NCBI GenBank assembly: GCA_036346275.1 | Contig: CM070713.1 | Coordinates: forward strand, 71,788,382-71,852,381 | Direction: 5' to 3' | DNA from: Otatea glauca | Lineage: Eukaryota > Streptophyta > Magnoliopsida > Poales > Poaceae | DNA length: 64,000 nt | Part shown: positions 35,679 to 48,094 of the stretch, piece by piece | Position numbering within the stretch: the first letter of the stretch is position 1 | Layout: each line of letters begins with the position of its first letter | The notes under the pieces: model-generated | What the model was told of the DNA's origin: nothing | What the model saw: the letters and a program-made list of their open reading frames with translations, nothing else | Database searches by the model: none | Program-made: the position numbers and the translations under genes

Positions 35679-37399
35679 CAAGTAACACTACGCACGCATA
35701 TGCATCGGTTATGGACCCGTATGGCCGTATGCCTTGACCATCAAGCGATCGGTTCATTGAATAAACGCTAACTAGAACCATGCATCATACTACTATGCTC
35801 CGCTTTGAGTTTAAAGCCTTGCGGATGATCTCACAAAGTTCCCCTTTTTCTATTATGGATGGATAGATGGATATGTTGGTCACTTTATTTCGTGGTTTCT
35901 TGTCAACCAATCCCACTGCCCAAGTGGTGATGGCATGCAACACATGCATATACAACACCATGACTGTTCTGTTTGTCTCTCGTCCAAGAGGAATCAGTAG
36001 AATTAGCGATCGAATAGCAGATGCATGCATCCGCACATAGCTTACTACCAAACGGCTGTTAGCTAACTATTTGGCTCTTTCCCTATCTTTTCTTTTACTC
36101 TTTATTTATGCTCACTTGGATTGATGGATTACTTGTTCTTTTTCCTCACTATTATGACCCAGAAAAACTAATTAGCACGCGCTTGCACAAACATGAATTG
36201 GTCATATTAGTCCACGGTCGTGTGCGTGTATCTCGCTTGATATACATTCCACGCCTATGTACTAGCTAACCTTGTCCTTGACTAATAATCTCAACTTGAT
36301 TCGGTCAGAAACTCAGAATTCAATAATATTTAGGGACTGTCTAATCTTTCATTTTCTTTAATTAATGAATTCTACGTCCAGTCGATGATCATGATCTCAT
36401 GCTCAAACTATATGTGCGTGCTCTTAATTGAGTACGCTTTTCGCACGCGCATGTATGATGGTAACTTAACCAGGATATTATACTATACATCCATAAGCTA
36501 TATATTTGAAGCTTGCAAGCCAGCTAGCTAGAGGAACTGCAATAAGGCATGTGAGTGACATAGCATATATAGGCAAAAGAACTCCACAATGAAAACGATT
36601 CGATTCGATCATATAAAGATGGAATATATGTACTCCAGTGTACTATATGAGAAAGTATGTACTGGTGAGAAAGACGTAGTCATTCTATAACTAGCTAAAA
36701 CGTAGGCATTCTATAACTAGCTAACTGATGGGCAAGAATAAATTCAATGATAATATGGAGCAGTAATACTCAATTATGTTTCTGTTTACCCGGGCTTGGT
36801 TTACGATTAACTGACATAAGATTGTCAGGCTGGAAGTGTGTCTAGGCAGTGAGCCTGTATATGACCCATGCGGCCATGCCTCATTGCACATCCTTTGTGT
36901 AACCAACCAATGCAAAAGCCAAAAAAAAAAAAAGGCAAAAACTTTCTGGTAAGTGGACGTGGTGCGGCCTTGCATGATTTGTTGCTTGACACCGGAGGGT
37001 CGATCCAAGGATCATGGTGAGTTAGTTGGCAAGGTGGCGCAACGCACAGAGAACTGAGAGAAGTTGAGGCCGGCCCGGCGGTTGCACCTGGCGAGCACTA
37101 GCGGTCGCACACACAAAGGCATCGCGTGTACGTGTCTTCCCTTGATTATTATATTTGGATCCCCTCCTAGCTAGTGGGCTGAGCTCGCGTAACGTAAGAT
37201 CTAGATGTGTGTATCCATGAAGCCGTCGCTTTTCGAGTTCTGTAAAATTCGTTTGTCATAATTTAGTTATTTTTCGTTTAAATTTTTGAAACTAGCCCGT
37301 TTGAATTTGCGAAACTAACCCATTTGATGAGTTCAAAAAACACGACATATAATATGTACGAGTCACCTGTCGTATCAAGGGAGCTTAGTAGTGAAGCTC
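35679..37399. other. Intergenic, upstream of the GDSL gene
   Basis: AT-rich sequence with several gctagctagc and atgcatgc motifs. No gene is recognised. A poly-A run occurs at about 36,921-36,933. Confidence 0.5.
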
Positions 37400-38920
37400 G
37401 TGTAGGATCAAGAATAACCGACTAGATAGGATGAATATGAGGTTTTTAAATTCTTTGACTCAAATTTAACAATTATCAAGAATTATGCAGATGTAATACT
37501 ACAACAATTTAAAAGGCTAGATAAACTTGGTTTTGCTTTGAGCACTAATATCCTATGTCTAACAAGAACAATAATCCTAGGGAGATAATCAATAGCTATG
37601 ATCACTAGGAATGTAAATTATACTAATAAGGTCACAATAAAACTAACCACAAGAATGTGAACACGATAATTTTTCCTGTGGTCTCGAAGACTTGCCGTCT
37701 CCCCTCTACGTTGAGGAAGCTTGAATAAATCAAGCTGGCTCCTTGCACAATTGAGCCTCCCTCGATCACTAATGGTAGCTCTTCTCCGCTCTGGGTAGGC
37801 GAGTTCCAACCTTCACACAATATTAGACCTCTTCACAAACTTCTTAGAAGAGATTATCGGTTCTACACCTCTAAACCGTATATGAGGCGGCAACCTCCAA
37901 GAAAATAGGCCTTGATGCTTGCTTGAGGTTGATCAAATGTCTAAATGGCTCAAGAATGAATGCTCTCACCAACTCAAAATGAGGATTTAATACACTAGAA
38001 GTGATGAGAGACTTGCAAGGGCTCACAAGTAAGTAACAAATGACTAAAGAGTCGTTCTTTGCTGCAGGTGAGGGTGTATTTATAACCCCCACTCACAAAT
38101 CTAGCCGTTCCCACTTAATACCTAAAAAATTTAGGAAAGTCGGCACTACATCCCATGTAGGGCCGGTAGTGCTGGCCTCAGATTCAACAGTCAACTATAA
38201 CATTAAATGCAGAGGAAAATAGCCGTTGCTACAGTACCCCTGGTACTACCGCCCATGTAGGACCGGTAGTGTCGGCATCAGAGACCAAAAATGCCCATTT
38301 TTGGTAGCGTCGGCCATGGGGTCAACACCCCAAAATGATGTTCTCTATAAAATAACTATTGACCCCTAGGGCTGATACTATTGCTTATGCAGCAGTATCG
38401 CTCCTAGTAGGGCGGTAGTACCGGCCATGGGTCATCACCCAAAAATAGTACTCTTTGTAAAATAATTATCGGTCTCTGGGCCGATACTACCGCTCAAGCG
38501 ACAGTATAGTTCTCAGTTGGGTGGTATTGCTAGCCAAACAGATTTTCAGAGAATTTTCAAAGTAATTTTTAAAAGAATCATATGATCAAAGTATGAGCAT
38601 GCATTTGAGCTATGAAATTTGATCCATATCAAGCTACTAACTAAGGTAACCTCTTAATAGTACGACATCTAATTTAGCAATCCAATCTTTCTCCAAACAT
38701 CGAGATCGGCAAAAACTATGCAAATGTCCTTAAACCTTCATACCTTGGCATTTAGCTTGACACTTGATTTTCGTTGTGCTTCATGACTTTATTCCTTATG
38801 TGTAATTTGCCGAACCAACCTGTTTTTCATTTTTTCAAGGGAATTGTTAGTCCTTAACAACACGTTTGTCATTAATTAACAAAACTCAAGACGAATTTAG
38901 GGCCCTAGATGCTTTAGCTC
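37400..38920 (-). repeat. LTR-like repeat, probably a solo LTR, minus orientation
   Basis: This non-coding stretch carries, on the minus strand, a TATAAATACACCC promoter-like box (plus strand gggtgtatttataac at about 38,072). It also has gene-free, evenly AT-rich sequence and an internal tandem duplication typical of retrotransposon U3 regions. Exact ends and a TSD were not found, so this is an inference from composition and layout. Confidence 0.45.
38306..38530. repeat. Two tandem copies of a 111-bp unit
   Basis: cggccatgg, gtca.caccc, a-rich, tctttgtaaaataa and gggc.gatacta..gct recur with an offset of 111 bp (cggccatgg at 38,311 and 38,422). Shorter related pieces (cccatgtagg.ccggtagtg) lie at 38,150-38,270. 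They could be enhancer-like repeats in the U3 of the LTR-like sequence. Confidence 0.7.
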
Positions 38921-39410
38921 GGTAGGAATCTCAATAGGAAGCTACTGAGCAACACAAGCTCGATAGGAAGTCTTCTGCGCGGTGGCCACCTACTGAGCCC
39001 TGTTGCCTCGAAAGGACTCGCGATTCACTGTTAATCAAGAGATAAAATAAGAAATTTGATTAATTAGTCATTTAACTAAGTGATTAATTAACTGGTATGA
39101 TTAAATTAGTGATTAATTAGTGGATTTGATTCCTACCGAGGAAGTCAAGCTTGGTAGGAATCTTGGGGGGCTAAATCTGCAAATGATTTTGCAGAGGGGT
39201 TATATTTAAAAACAAACGTTCGCAAGGGCTAAAAAGCAAAAAAAAAATCTATTTATCAATATTCTATATTTATAGATAATGTAATCTTTCTTAAAAAAAC
39301 TTTTTATTTTTACGCTTATTGAATTGACTAGTTTGATATTATCCTCAAACTAGAATATTTAAGGCAAACCCACTAAAATGCTATTTATCATTTTCTCTAT
39401 CCATCTCCAC
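38921..39410. other. AT-rich spacer
   Basis: Contains short repeated pieces of the form ctcggtaggaatct (about 38,919, 39,149). No gene is recognised. Confidence 0.45.
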
Positions 39411-40290
39411 TAGGGATGAAAACGGAAACGGAATTTTCGATCGTTTCGGAGAAAAACGGAAACAGAAGCCTTTTGGAAATAGAAACGGAAAATGTCGGTA
39501 CGGAAACAGAAACAGAAATTTTTTGTCGGAAACGGGAGAGCCACTTTCGACAGAAATGGAAATTTTGTATAAATGTAACCGAAAATTCCATCGGAAACTT
39601 GGCCCAAAAGGAGAATGGAGAATTTATATTTATTTTCGAATTAAAGTAATTTCAAAAATACAAATGGCTTTATAGAAAATATCAAATAGAGTTTAAATTT
39701 TTTGAAACAAATTCTCAAAAATACTTTAGAACATTTTGAACCTAAGAAAATTATTTCTAGCATAATTTTGATTTCATTTTTCATGAATAAATTAATTTTA
39801 TAAATCGTAAAATAGCAAAACAACATTTATAAACTCCAGAAAATCCAGGATAAATCTTAGAAAATCATAAATGAACATTGAACAATAATATGCAAAATTT
39901 AGGGTGTTACACCTTTATAGTTGGAGTAGCAAGAGGATGCCGATGCCAATGATATGGAGGATGACATGATGGTCTAATCTGGGGGATAAATAGCGAGCCT
40001 TCAGCTCACAAACTTGAGATAAAACTTTCAAGTGATACCGGTGAACATAACAATGTTCTTGTGTTCGCCTTGAAGGTATAATGAGTTACATTATTTTTGT
40101 TGTTATGTATATTGTGATCATGTACTATGTTCTTATGGAATTTTCCACTTTCGTTTCCGTATCCGTTCCGTTCCGTTTCGTATCTGTTTCCGTCACTTTC
40201 CGTTGCCGAAATTTCTGATTTTATTTCCGTTGCCAGTAAAAGATGTGAAAACGGAAACGGGATGACCATTTACCTACTGTTTCATCCCTA
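39411..40290. mobile_element. Ds-like non-autonomous hAT (Ac family) element, 880 bp
   Basis: The element begins TAGGGATGAAA and ends TTTCATCCCTA, perfect 11-bp inverted repeats identical to the Ac-type terminus of maize. It is flanked by a perfect 8-bp target duplication ATCTCCAC (39,403-39,410 and 40,291-40,298). Both ends carry dense ggaaacgg/aaacgga subterminal motifs (for example 39,420-39,540 and, inverted, 40,140-40,270). There is no transposase; the centre is AT-rich filler. The intact termini and TSD point to a fairly recent insertion. Confidence 0.95.
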
Positions 40291-40329
40291 ATCTCCACCC
40301 TTCTCCTTCCCTCTTCCCTGCTCTCTTCT

Positions 40330-40790
40330 CCCACCCCTTTCTTCCTCTTTAACACAAAAAATTTCACCTAAGAAAATTTTAAACACGAAGTTTCAACTTG
40401 AAAAAAAATATAACTAGACAAAATTTCAACTCTAGAGTTTTCAAATCAAAAAAATTCAAACCGTTCGAAAAAATTTTAATCAAGAAATTTTCAACTTAAG
40501 AAATTTCAATTCAAGAACTTTCAACTCGAAAACACTTGAGGACCTTTCGAATGGGAAAATTTCAACTCAGAAAAATTCAAATTGAGGTCTTTCAACTTGG
40601 TAAATTTCAAGAAGGAAAATTACAAAAAAAATTAGTTTGAAAACTTTCGATTTATAATTTTTTTGGTTTAAAAACTTTTAATTAAAAATAATTTCAGTTC
40701 GGAAAGTTTCGACTCAATAACTTTCGATTCAAAAAGTTTTGACCCAAAAACGTTCAGTTTGGAAAGACCCAACAAATTTGGAAACAAAAA
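40330..40790. repeat. Degenerate TTTCAACT(C)-rich short repeat
   Basis: About twenty diverged copies of a unit near aaatttcaactcgaaaa (forms such as tttcaacttaag, tttcaattcaag, tttcaactcgaa, tttcaactcaga, tttcgactcaat) run without regular period. No coding potential. Confidence 0.65.
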
Positions 40791-41210
40791 TTTTTTGAGC
40801 TTAAGGGGAAGGGATGGGTGAGAAAAGTGGGATGAAGGCTCTCACCGCCAAGTGTGGCGATGAGAGCCTTTGAGGTTGGAGAGAAGTGAAGGAAGAAAGG
40901 AGGTGCTGCCATATGTCATAATGAGATAGCAAATTAGCAATTCCAAAATAAGTTTGCTTCTGTTGGGATATAACCGATCGGACCCTTGGCTCTGATTATC
41001 AAGATATTATTAGACTATATCTCTTTATGGATCGAATCTGAATATATTTTTAATAGATTTTTCATTATAAATATAGCATCATATTGTATAAAAGAATCAA
41101 TCTAATATAGAAGAGTTTCGACTGTATCGGTGCGTCCTTCGTCTATTCTCTATTGATCTACGGCAGTCGGTGCTTGTTTTGCAAAGGTCCGCCGCCGTCA
41201 GTGTTGTGAA
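40791..41210. other. Spacer before the candidate upstream exon
   Basis: No gene is recognised. It may contain the promoter of the gene ending at 63,972 if the exon assignment at 41,211-41,421 is right. Confidence 0.4.
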
Positions 41211-41421
41211 GTGGAATGGAAACGTGGAGTGCTCAGCCTAGTGGTTACCGTTGCAAGGCGGAGGTGGCAATTGAGAAAGGGCCCAAATTTCCCGAATTTT
41301 CGGCCGATCCGGCCCCGAAAGACACGACTATCTCAGTATCTCCCACCACTGGCCGTCATGTGCCAAACAAAACTCTGCTGTGCCGGCCAGCGCCACGCCG
41401 CCACCATCCTCCCAACTCCAG
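41211..41421 (+). other. Candidate first exon of the LEA-like gene
   Basis: A GC-rich stretch ends in a good donor, CTCCAG|GTAAAT at 41,421/41,422, only 8 bp before the copia LTR. One frame is open from ATG at 41,211 and would continue in frame into the acceptor at 63,200 (tctttcttag|GACAGC) and on to MKRLLVHG. It could equally be untranslated leader. The link is inferred from splice signals; no conserved protein motif supports it. Confidence 0.4.
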
Positions 41422-41429
41422 GTAAATTG

Positions 41430-41653
41430 TGTTAAGGAACCTCGCTATCGAATAGTCCGGGGTTCCCGAACAGATCTGAATTGGAGAACAGGAAGAGAGA
41501 GAGACACGTGTTTAGGGAGAGCAACAGCGGAATTCTTTTATTGCTAATGATTGCTTGTACATCAGGGGGGACCCCCTCCTTTTATAGCGCTCACCTAGGG
41601 TTTAGGCTAAGGGACCAGCATGGGCCTTCAGTGGGCCATCAGGTTTCCCAACA
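41430..41653 (-). repeat. Copia 3' LTR (element is on the minus strand)
   Basis: 224 bp, equal in length to the other LTR. Roughly 20 differences separate the two, including cctatcgaata-gtccgg versus gcccgg and short indels in a gggggacccccc run. This indicates an insertion that is not very recent. Confidence 0.93.
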
Positions 41654-41899
41654 CTCCCCTTGGGCCCTTTGCCGCGAGATGCATATGCCTCATTAAAACT
41701 CCAGAAAAACCCAGTGGGAAAAATACTTGGAGAAAGAGTACATAGCATACGCTTACTATGTTGCACGAATTGCCTCGTTAAAACCTTATGCAAGAAAACT
41801 TCATGAAAAACTTGCTAAGGAAAAAGAGTACAATTCACCCAAACTTCAATTGCTAATCTTCGAGATTCATGTTGGGTATTCATAATTCATCTTCGAGAT

Positions 41900-42436
41900 T
41901 CATGTGGGAGTATGTGAAATATCTCCCCCTGAAATCTGCACTTCTCTAAGTCTCATCATCCCAATTCCTTTTACGCACCTTTCAAAGGTAGATGCTGGGA
42001 GTGATTTAGTGTACGAATCTGCAAGATTTTCACATGACTTAGTATGCAATATCTTGATCTTGTTCTTCTTATGCAATTCATGAGCATAGAAGAACTTGGG
42101 GTTGATATGCTTCATGAGATTGCTCTTCACATAACCCATCTGTGCTTGGGCAACACAAGTTGCATTATCTTCATAAATTATTGTGGGAGTTTGCTCAATG
42201 TTCAAACCACATGACTTCTGGATGTGGTGAACCATTCTTCTGAGCCATGCACATTCACGTGATGCTTCATACAAAGCAATGATTTCCGAGTGGTTTGTCG
42301 ACGTCGAGACGAGAGTCTGCTTAGATGACTTCCAAGAAATTGCTGTTCCTCCACATAGGAAAACATAGCCGGTTTGTGAGTTGCCAGTATGCGGGTCTGA
42401 TAAATACCCAGCATCGGCATAGCCAACCAAATTCAA
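41900..42436 (-). pseudogene. Copia RNase H domain
   Basis: The open frame encodes NLVGYADAGYLSDPHTGNS, then GYVFLCGGTAISWKSSKQ and an EIIALYEASRECAWLR segment, the usual copia RNase H with its DSDYAGD-like start degenerated to YADAGY. It stops in frame 0.25 kb before the LTR. It is separated from RT by frame breaks. Confidence 0.92.
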
Positions 42437-42469
42437 CTCATTGTTTCTTCAAAATGCATCGAGGTCTTT

Positions 42470-43429
42470 GCTTCCTTGGAGGTAGCGGAAGATATCCTTG
42501 ATCCCTTTCCAATGCCTTTTGGTGGGTTCGCCTGCATCGAGCTAGCAAATTCACGGCTAACGCAATATCCGACCTAGTGCTATTCGCAAGGTACATGAGC
42601 GCTCCAAGCGCACTCGGATATGGGAATTCTGCTCCCGTGACTTCCTCCCCTCTTCTCTAGGTCCAGTATGGGTCTAGGTGCGCTTGGAGTGACCTTGACC
42701 ATTGGAGTCTTCGCAGTTATGCTTTTTCAAATCCAAACCTTTCCAACACTTTCTGCGTGTAGGTCGATTGATGTACCAAGATTCCTCCTTGGACATGTTC
42801 AAGCTGCAAGCCTAAACAAAACTTGGTTTTACCCAAATCTTTCATTTCAAACTCAGACTTCAAGTATGAGCATGCCTCTTCGATTTCTTCATCCGTCCCA
42901 ATGATGTTCAAGTCATCTACATAGACGGAGATTATCTGAGAATCCATTCGGAGATCGTTGATAAACACACATGGACAATCTTATTGCTTGTGTAGCCTTT
43001 CTTGCAGAGAAAGTCACTCAAGTGATTGTACCACATTCTTCCGATCGCTTCAACCCATACAATGATTTCTCCAATTTCACACTGCATGTGTTTCAATTTG
43101 CTCCGTCTTGGTTGGGATAGGAATTCCTTAGGTACTTTCATGTATATCTCCGAATCCAAGTTTCCATACAAATATGTTGTGACAACATCCATTAGCTTCA
43201 TTCTCAACTTCAAGTTGACTGCCATTGAGAACAAATATCTAAAGGTAATACCTCCCATGACCGGAGAATAGGTTTCTTCATAATCAACTCCAGGACGTTG
43301 AGTGAAACCTTGAGCTACAAGCCTTGTTTTGTACCTTACAACTTCGTTGTTTTCATTTGTCTTCCGAACAAAGACCCATTTGTGACCTCTGGGGTTTATA
43401 TGGGAGGTGTGCGGCACTGACCCAAACAC
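42470..43429 (-). pseudogene. Copia reverse transcriptase, frameshifted
   Basis: A first part (42,932-43,429) encodes HKWVFVRKTNENNEVVRYK, then RLVAQGFTQRPGVDYEETY. A second frame (42,717-42,968) has the catalytic VYVDDLNIIGT, then EFEMKDLGKTKFCLGLQLE. The frame change near 42,950 and further breaks near 42,700-42,450 disable it. Confidence 0.92.
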
Positions 43430-44237
43430 CTCTCTCTTGTTCGAGAGACTAACTCGCAGTGATTGCCTTTTCCATTCTTTCCAATCTAGCCTTTTCTTGC
43501 ACTCGCTAGAGATGCGTGCTCGGGATCATGATCAATGATCGAGGCAATCTTCTTTGCAAAGTATGCATCAACGTTGGTCGTTGCTCTATTCAGGATTCTC
43601 TGTTATTACAAAGTTTATGGCCATTTCTTCATGGGTGCTTCATGCACTTCTACTTGCTCTTCACTGCTATTCCCTATCGCAGGAGTAAGTTCCTTTAGCT
43701 TTTCATCGCCTATGTGTGCGCACACATTATTTCCGCGGCTTCCTGCAGTGGAAGATTCAAGTCTGGAATTGCCTTTTCCTGTTGGCTTCTTTCCAGTGCC
43801 AAGTCTCAACTGGCTCCCTTTCTTTCCTTGGGGCATTTTCGTGATTGGTTGTGGTATGTCCTCTCGCTTGATTTTCTCCAGACGCCTCCGGTACTTTGGG
43901 TTTGAGGAACCAGTTTCTGTTCTTTTCTTTGAGGCCTCTGAACAGTGAGGATACCTTCTATTTTCTTTGGTACTTCCACCCTCTCGGTGCATTCCTTGCG
44001 GTACATGCGACTTAACCACGCCTTCGGATCACAAAATGATCAGCGGTTCATTTGCTAAATTCGCAAATCAATTATCTTCGACTTCTTGATTTGCTTCATT
44101 AGTGCGAGGGTCATGTGAGGGGATCCAGTGGAATGCCATATGATTTCCGGCATTTTTCATCCAAAGGTTGATTTCTCCCTAATGACGGAAACGATCCTCG
44201 TCAAAAATGCAATCGAATCGGTGTATGCAAGTCTCCA

Positions 44238-45479
44238 TCATGGGTTCCAAATACCGATTATGGATGCACTCTCATAACCAACGATATCCTGACTTGCGAG
44301 AGGGCCCATTGCGATCCGAGAGGGTGGTATAGGTACATATACCATGCACCCAAATTTTCTAAGATGGGAGATCTTCGGGATGATCCCGTGCACAAGCTGC
44401 ATAGGAGAATGGATGTTGTAGGTCGACGGTCTGAAATTGATAAGAGCTGCTGCGTGCAGGAATGCGTGTCCCCAACAAGTGTTGGGCAAGTTACAACTCG
44501 CAAAAGCGGTCGGCAATGAACTTAATCCTCTTTATTAGTGTTTACGCTAGTCCATTCGCGTATGGACGTGCGGCATGAGTGCTCAATCGCTATCCCTGTT
44601 GTTGTGCAATAATCATCAAATGCCTTTGAAGTAGATTCTCGGCATTGTCCATTCTAATGGACTTCACGCGATGATCGGGAAAGCATTCTTAATTCTTATG
44701 ATCTGCGAGATCGACTTTGCAAAAGCATGGTTTCTTGTTGACAACAAGCATACGTGCGACCATTTCGAGGAAGCATCGATGAGCACCATAAAGTATCGAA
44801 ATGGCCTGACAGGGGCTGAATCGGACCGCATATATCCCCCCTGGATGCGTTCCAGGAATGCAGGGATTTCACTTTGCACTTTTATAACAGAGGGTCTAGT
44901 TATTAATTTCCCGGTGGCACATGCAGGGCACACAAAATCTTCATGATTCGGAAAATTTTTAACATTAATGCCATGACCTTGTGAGTTGTTCACTATATTT
45001 CTCATCATTCTAAGACCAGGATGGCCTAATCTACCATGCCATAAAGAAAATAACTCAGAGCTTCTAAAAACAGTCTTCAAGGAAGTATACACTTCGGGTG
45101 CATGAATATTCGTGTAGTACAACCCAGATTCATATGAGGGACATTTTTCTAATACCATTTTTCCACATACCGCATGCTTCACAATGCACAAGTATTCTTT
45201 GCCATTTTCTTCATTGGTTTCTACGTGAAAACCATTGGCGCGGATGTCTTTAAAGCATAAGAGAGTGCGCGTTGATTCCGGGTACAAAAGGGCTTCTTCA
45301 ATTACCAAAGTTGTACCCATAGGCAATATAATAGTGGCTCTTCCTGAGCCGATTACATATGAGTCGCTTCCTGCGATCGTAGTAATCTTTCCAGCGTTCT
45401 TCGTGATCGACTGAAAATATTTAGACTCTCTTAAGATGGTATTTGTTGTGCCACTATCAACAATGCATATCTCTTCCAT
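44238..45479 (-). pseudogene. Copia protease, pre-integrase and integrase region
   Basis: The 271-codon open frame (44,664-45,479) starts MEEICIVDSGTTNTIL with the aspartic protease motif DSGTTN. It continues to LWHGRLGHPGLRMM with the pre-integrase His and VCPACATGK with the paired Cys. It then enters the integrase core (FMVLIDASSKWSHVCLLS). The core continues in other frames to about 44,238, ending in a segment reading YNIHSPMQLVHGIIPKISHL. Frameshifts interrupt the core. Between 43,430 and 44,237 only the diverged integrase-RT linker is present. Confidence 0.92.
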
Positions 45480-45685
45480 TTGGGCGCTACACGATTTCTA
45501 GATAAAAGAAATATAATTCTAATCAGATAGAGGCAAAAACAATCCAAATATTACTTGCAAATTTGAAGAATACTGGAATAAAGAATAAATTGCGTATTTT
45601 TCATGAAAGAAGTATGCTCTTCTAGAGCTTACAATTCATTATTCAAAGAAAAAAAAGCTAACAACCATAATCTAAAGAAAATGCA

Positions 45686-46735
45686 TTAAACAGAATCTGT
45701 AAAATATGCATTAATTTCTGCTTCTATGTCATCGGCAGAAGTTTTCTCTTCATTTGCCATAATAATGGCTACAGCATCGATGTCCAGGCTATTCTGTGAG
45801 GATGAGGTAAGTGGGGTATCTACATCCATGGCATCATCTTCACCGATATTGGCGAAGTGTGCTTCTGCGGGGGCGTTTTCTTTTGCCTTTCTCTTAGCCT
45901 GATATGCGTTGATCACTTCTTTGGATTCCCGACATATCTTCGACCAATGTCCCCAAGTGCCACACTTGAAGCACGTTTGGTTCTGCTGTCCATACGGCTT
46001 GACGTGCGCCTTTTCTTTATCATCCCTCTTCACAGGGGCTTTGGACTTTCCTTTGGCCTGGGGCCTCTCTTTTCCACCCTGCTTGCCCTTCTTTCTATGA
46101 GTGGGCTTTCTCACCTTGTAGCTATTGACATTGACTTCTGTGCCAATGCCTCGTCTAGGTGGCTGCGAAACATAGTTCTTGCGTAGAACATCGTCTTGCG
46201 ATTTCGCAACTTGCATTACATCAATCAGTTCGCTATACTCTTTGTATGCGTCCTAACGATAGCTGCGTGCACTCTGGATAGCATTTGGGTGGAAGGTAGA
46301 GAGAGTTTTCTCAATCTTCTCTTCATCAGTGATCTTCTTGCCACATAGAGAGAGATTGGTACAAATTCTGCAAGGCGTAATTGTACTCGCCACCGCTCAA
46401 GTCCGCAAACCTCAGGCGTACTCCAATCTTGCCGTGCTTGGGGCAAGATGGTGTACTTGAGCTTTTCGAACCGCTTCTGAAGTGCAATCCAAAGCTCAAG
46501 TGCACTTTCTCACCATATATTCATTCTTGAGTGGGTGAGAGGTGGTGTCCGAGAAAATGCGAGCTTGATCGCTCGCTTTCGCAGAGGTTTTGCGCCCCGC
46601 GAGGACCCTAGACCAATCGCGGAGCGAGCTTCTTGCCCCAAGAACGATCTTCACGTCCGATGCCCAAGTGAGGTAGTTCTGACCGTGCGGGGCCAGTTCT
46701 TCAAACTCACGATTCACAATGCCAGACATCTGCAT
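45686..46735 (-). pseudogene. Copia gag, frameshifted
   Basis: Start ATG at 46,735 gives MQMSGIVNREFEELAPHG, then NYLTWASDVKIVL, the standard beginning of this plant copia gag group. After frame changes near 46,500 and 46,220 the last part (45,686-46,216) contains one zinc knuckle, CFKCGTWGHWSKIC (CX2CX4HX4C), preceded by a Lys-rich stretch. The nested gypsy is inserted 113 bp upstream of this ATG, in the leader. Confidence 0.9.
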
Positions 46736-46852
46736 GATATCAAAATTCTGGTTTAGATTACTGCGTGTAATCTGATAGAGAATGGTTGCAAAAACATAAA
46801 GTGCAGAAAAATTAAATTGCTATGCATTGCAATATATTAAATAAAGCAACAG

Positions 46853-47713
46853 TGTCGGCGTTTCGAGCGCCGGCAAGTAAATTTGTAAGTCTAAGGAGCC
46901 GCGCGTTCCACTCCCTGAATGGTTAGACTCGAGAGTCCAAGATGTATACTGGTTCGGGCTGAAAGTCCCTACTCCAGTTCGGATGGCGGTATTATATTGC
47001 TTTGCGTAATGTTTCTGAGATGAGGCGCTAAATGACTTAGTCTCCTCGTGTTCTCATGTGTTTGTCTGTGTAGAATCGTTAGTCCTGCCTCCTTTTATAC
47101 GAAGGAAGGCAGTTACATCGAGAGTCGGGAAGGGCGAGGCGACCTCTACTAGGAGCCCCGGTCCTTCGTCTTGTGGACTAGTCGCCGCACGTCCTGCCCA
47201 TGCTGGGCTGGTAGCCTTGGTAGCCAGGGAGGTTAGGTATTCCCCGGGAAATAGCGTACTTGCCCTCCGTGATCCTTACGAATCGCCGACGTTGCGGTGC
47301 GTGGACGTTGGCGCCGCCGGAGGAGAGCGTGCGTTAGATCAGACGCGATCGGGTTGATGGGGTGGAAGCTTTGACTTCGATCACCAATCCTTCTTGGGAA
47401 GGAGCCACCGCTTGTATAGTCACTCCGATTGACCTCGTTCGTGGGGTACGTGGCGGTAGGCTGATGAGGGCCCCAACACGCGGCCCTCGGCGTCCGTCAC
47501 CTTAGTTCGGTCGGAGTCGGGAGATCCCGCCCCGCCAAGGGGGTCGGGAGCGCTGTCCGGTCGGAGTCTCTTCCCGCCGATCGGGAGCGGATGTCTTGTG
47601 TGGTCTCGCAGCGATTCGGTCGGTGGCGGGCGGCGCGACTGTCGGGCCGAGATGTGCTTGAGGAGGCGGCTCGTCGCTTTGGGCGTTGGGTACCCCGTTA
47701 TTAGTATTCGTCA
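46853..47713 (-). repeat. Gypsy 3' LTR (861 bp)
   Basis: Begins TGTCGGCGTTTCGAGCG, ends TTCGTCA. The adjacent internal sequence on the minus strand is gaattcggggctc, a plausible polypurine tract. Confidence 0.92.
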
Positions 47714-48094
47714 GAGCCCCGAATTCCCGAGCGATTTCGGCAGATTCGGTTGGGGTTGAACTTGATGAGTGGTGGCCGGGCACGGTCGGTCGGCCAGCCG
47801 ATCGAGTTAGCGATTTGTCAGTGTACCCGACGGATCCGACGGCTGCCCTGGAGCTTGGCCGGGGGCGTTTGAACTGCCGGAGGATTTAATCGCCTCGTTG
47901 CGCATGCCGAGTATAGTTTGGCGCGCCCCGCCCGCTCGTCTTCTTGATCGCCGGTTCCGTGAAGGACGCCGTTTTTGCCGCGCGCATTTACTCTGGAGAC
48001 GCTCAACCTCCCTTCGTCCGGGTATGTATATGGGCGCTGTAGCTTGTTTGAAGGATAACCCTTTAGATGAGAGTTCTTTCTTCTACTCCTTTAA

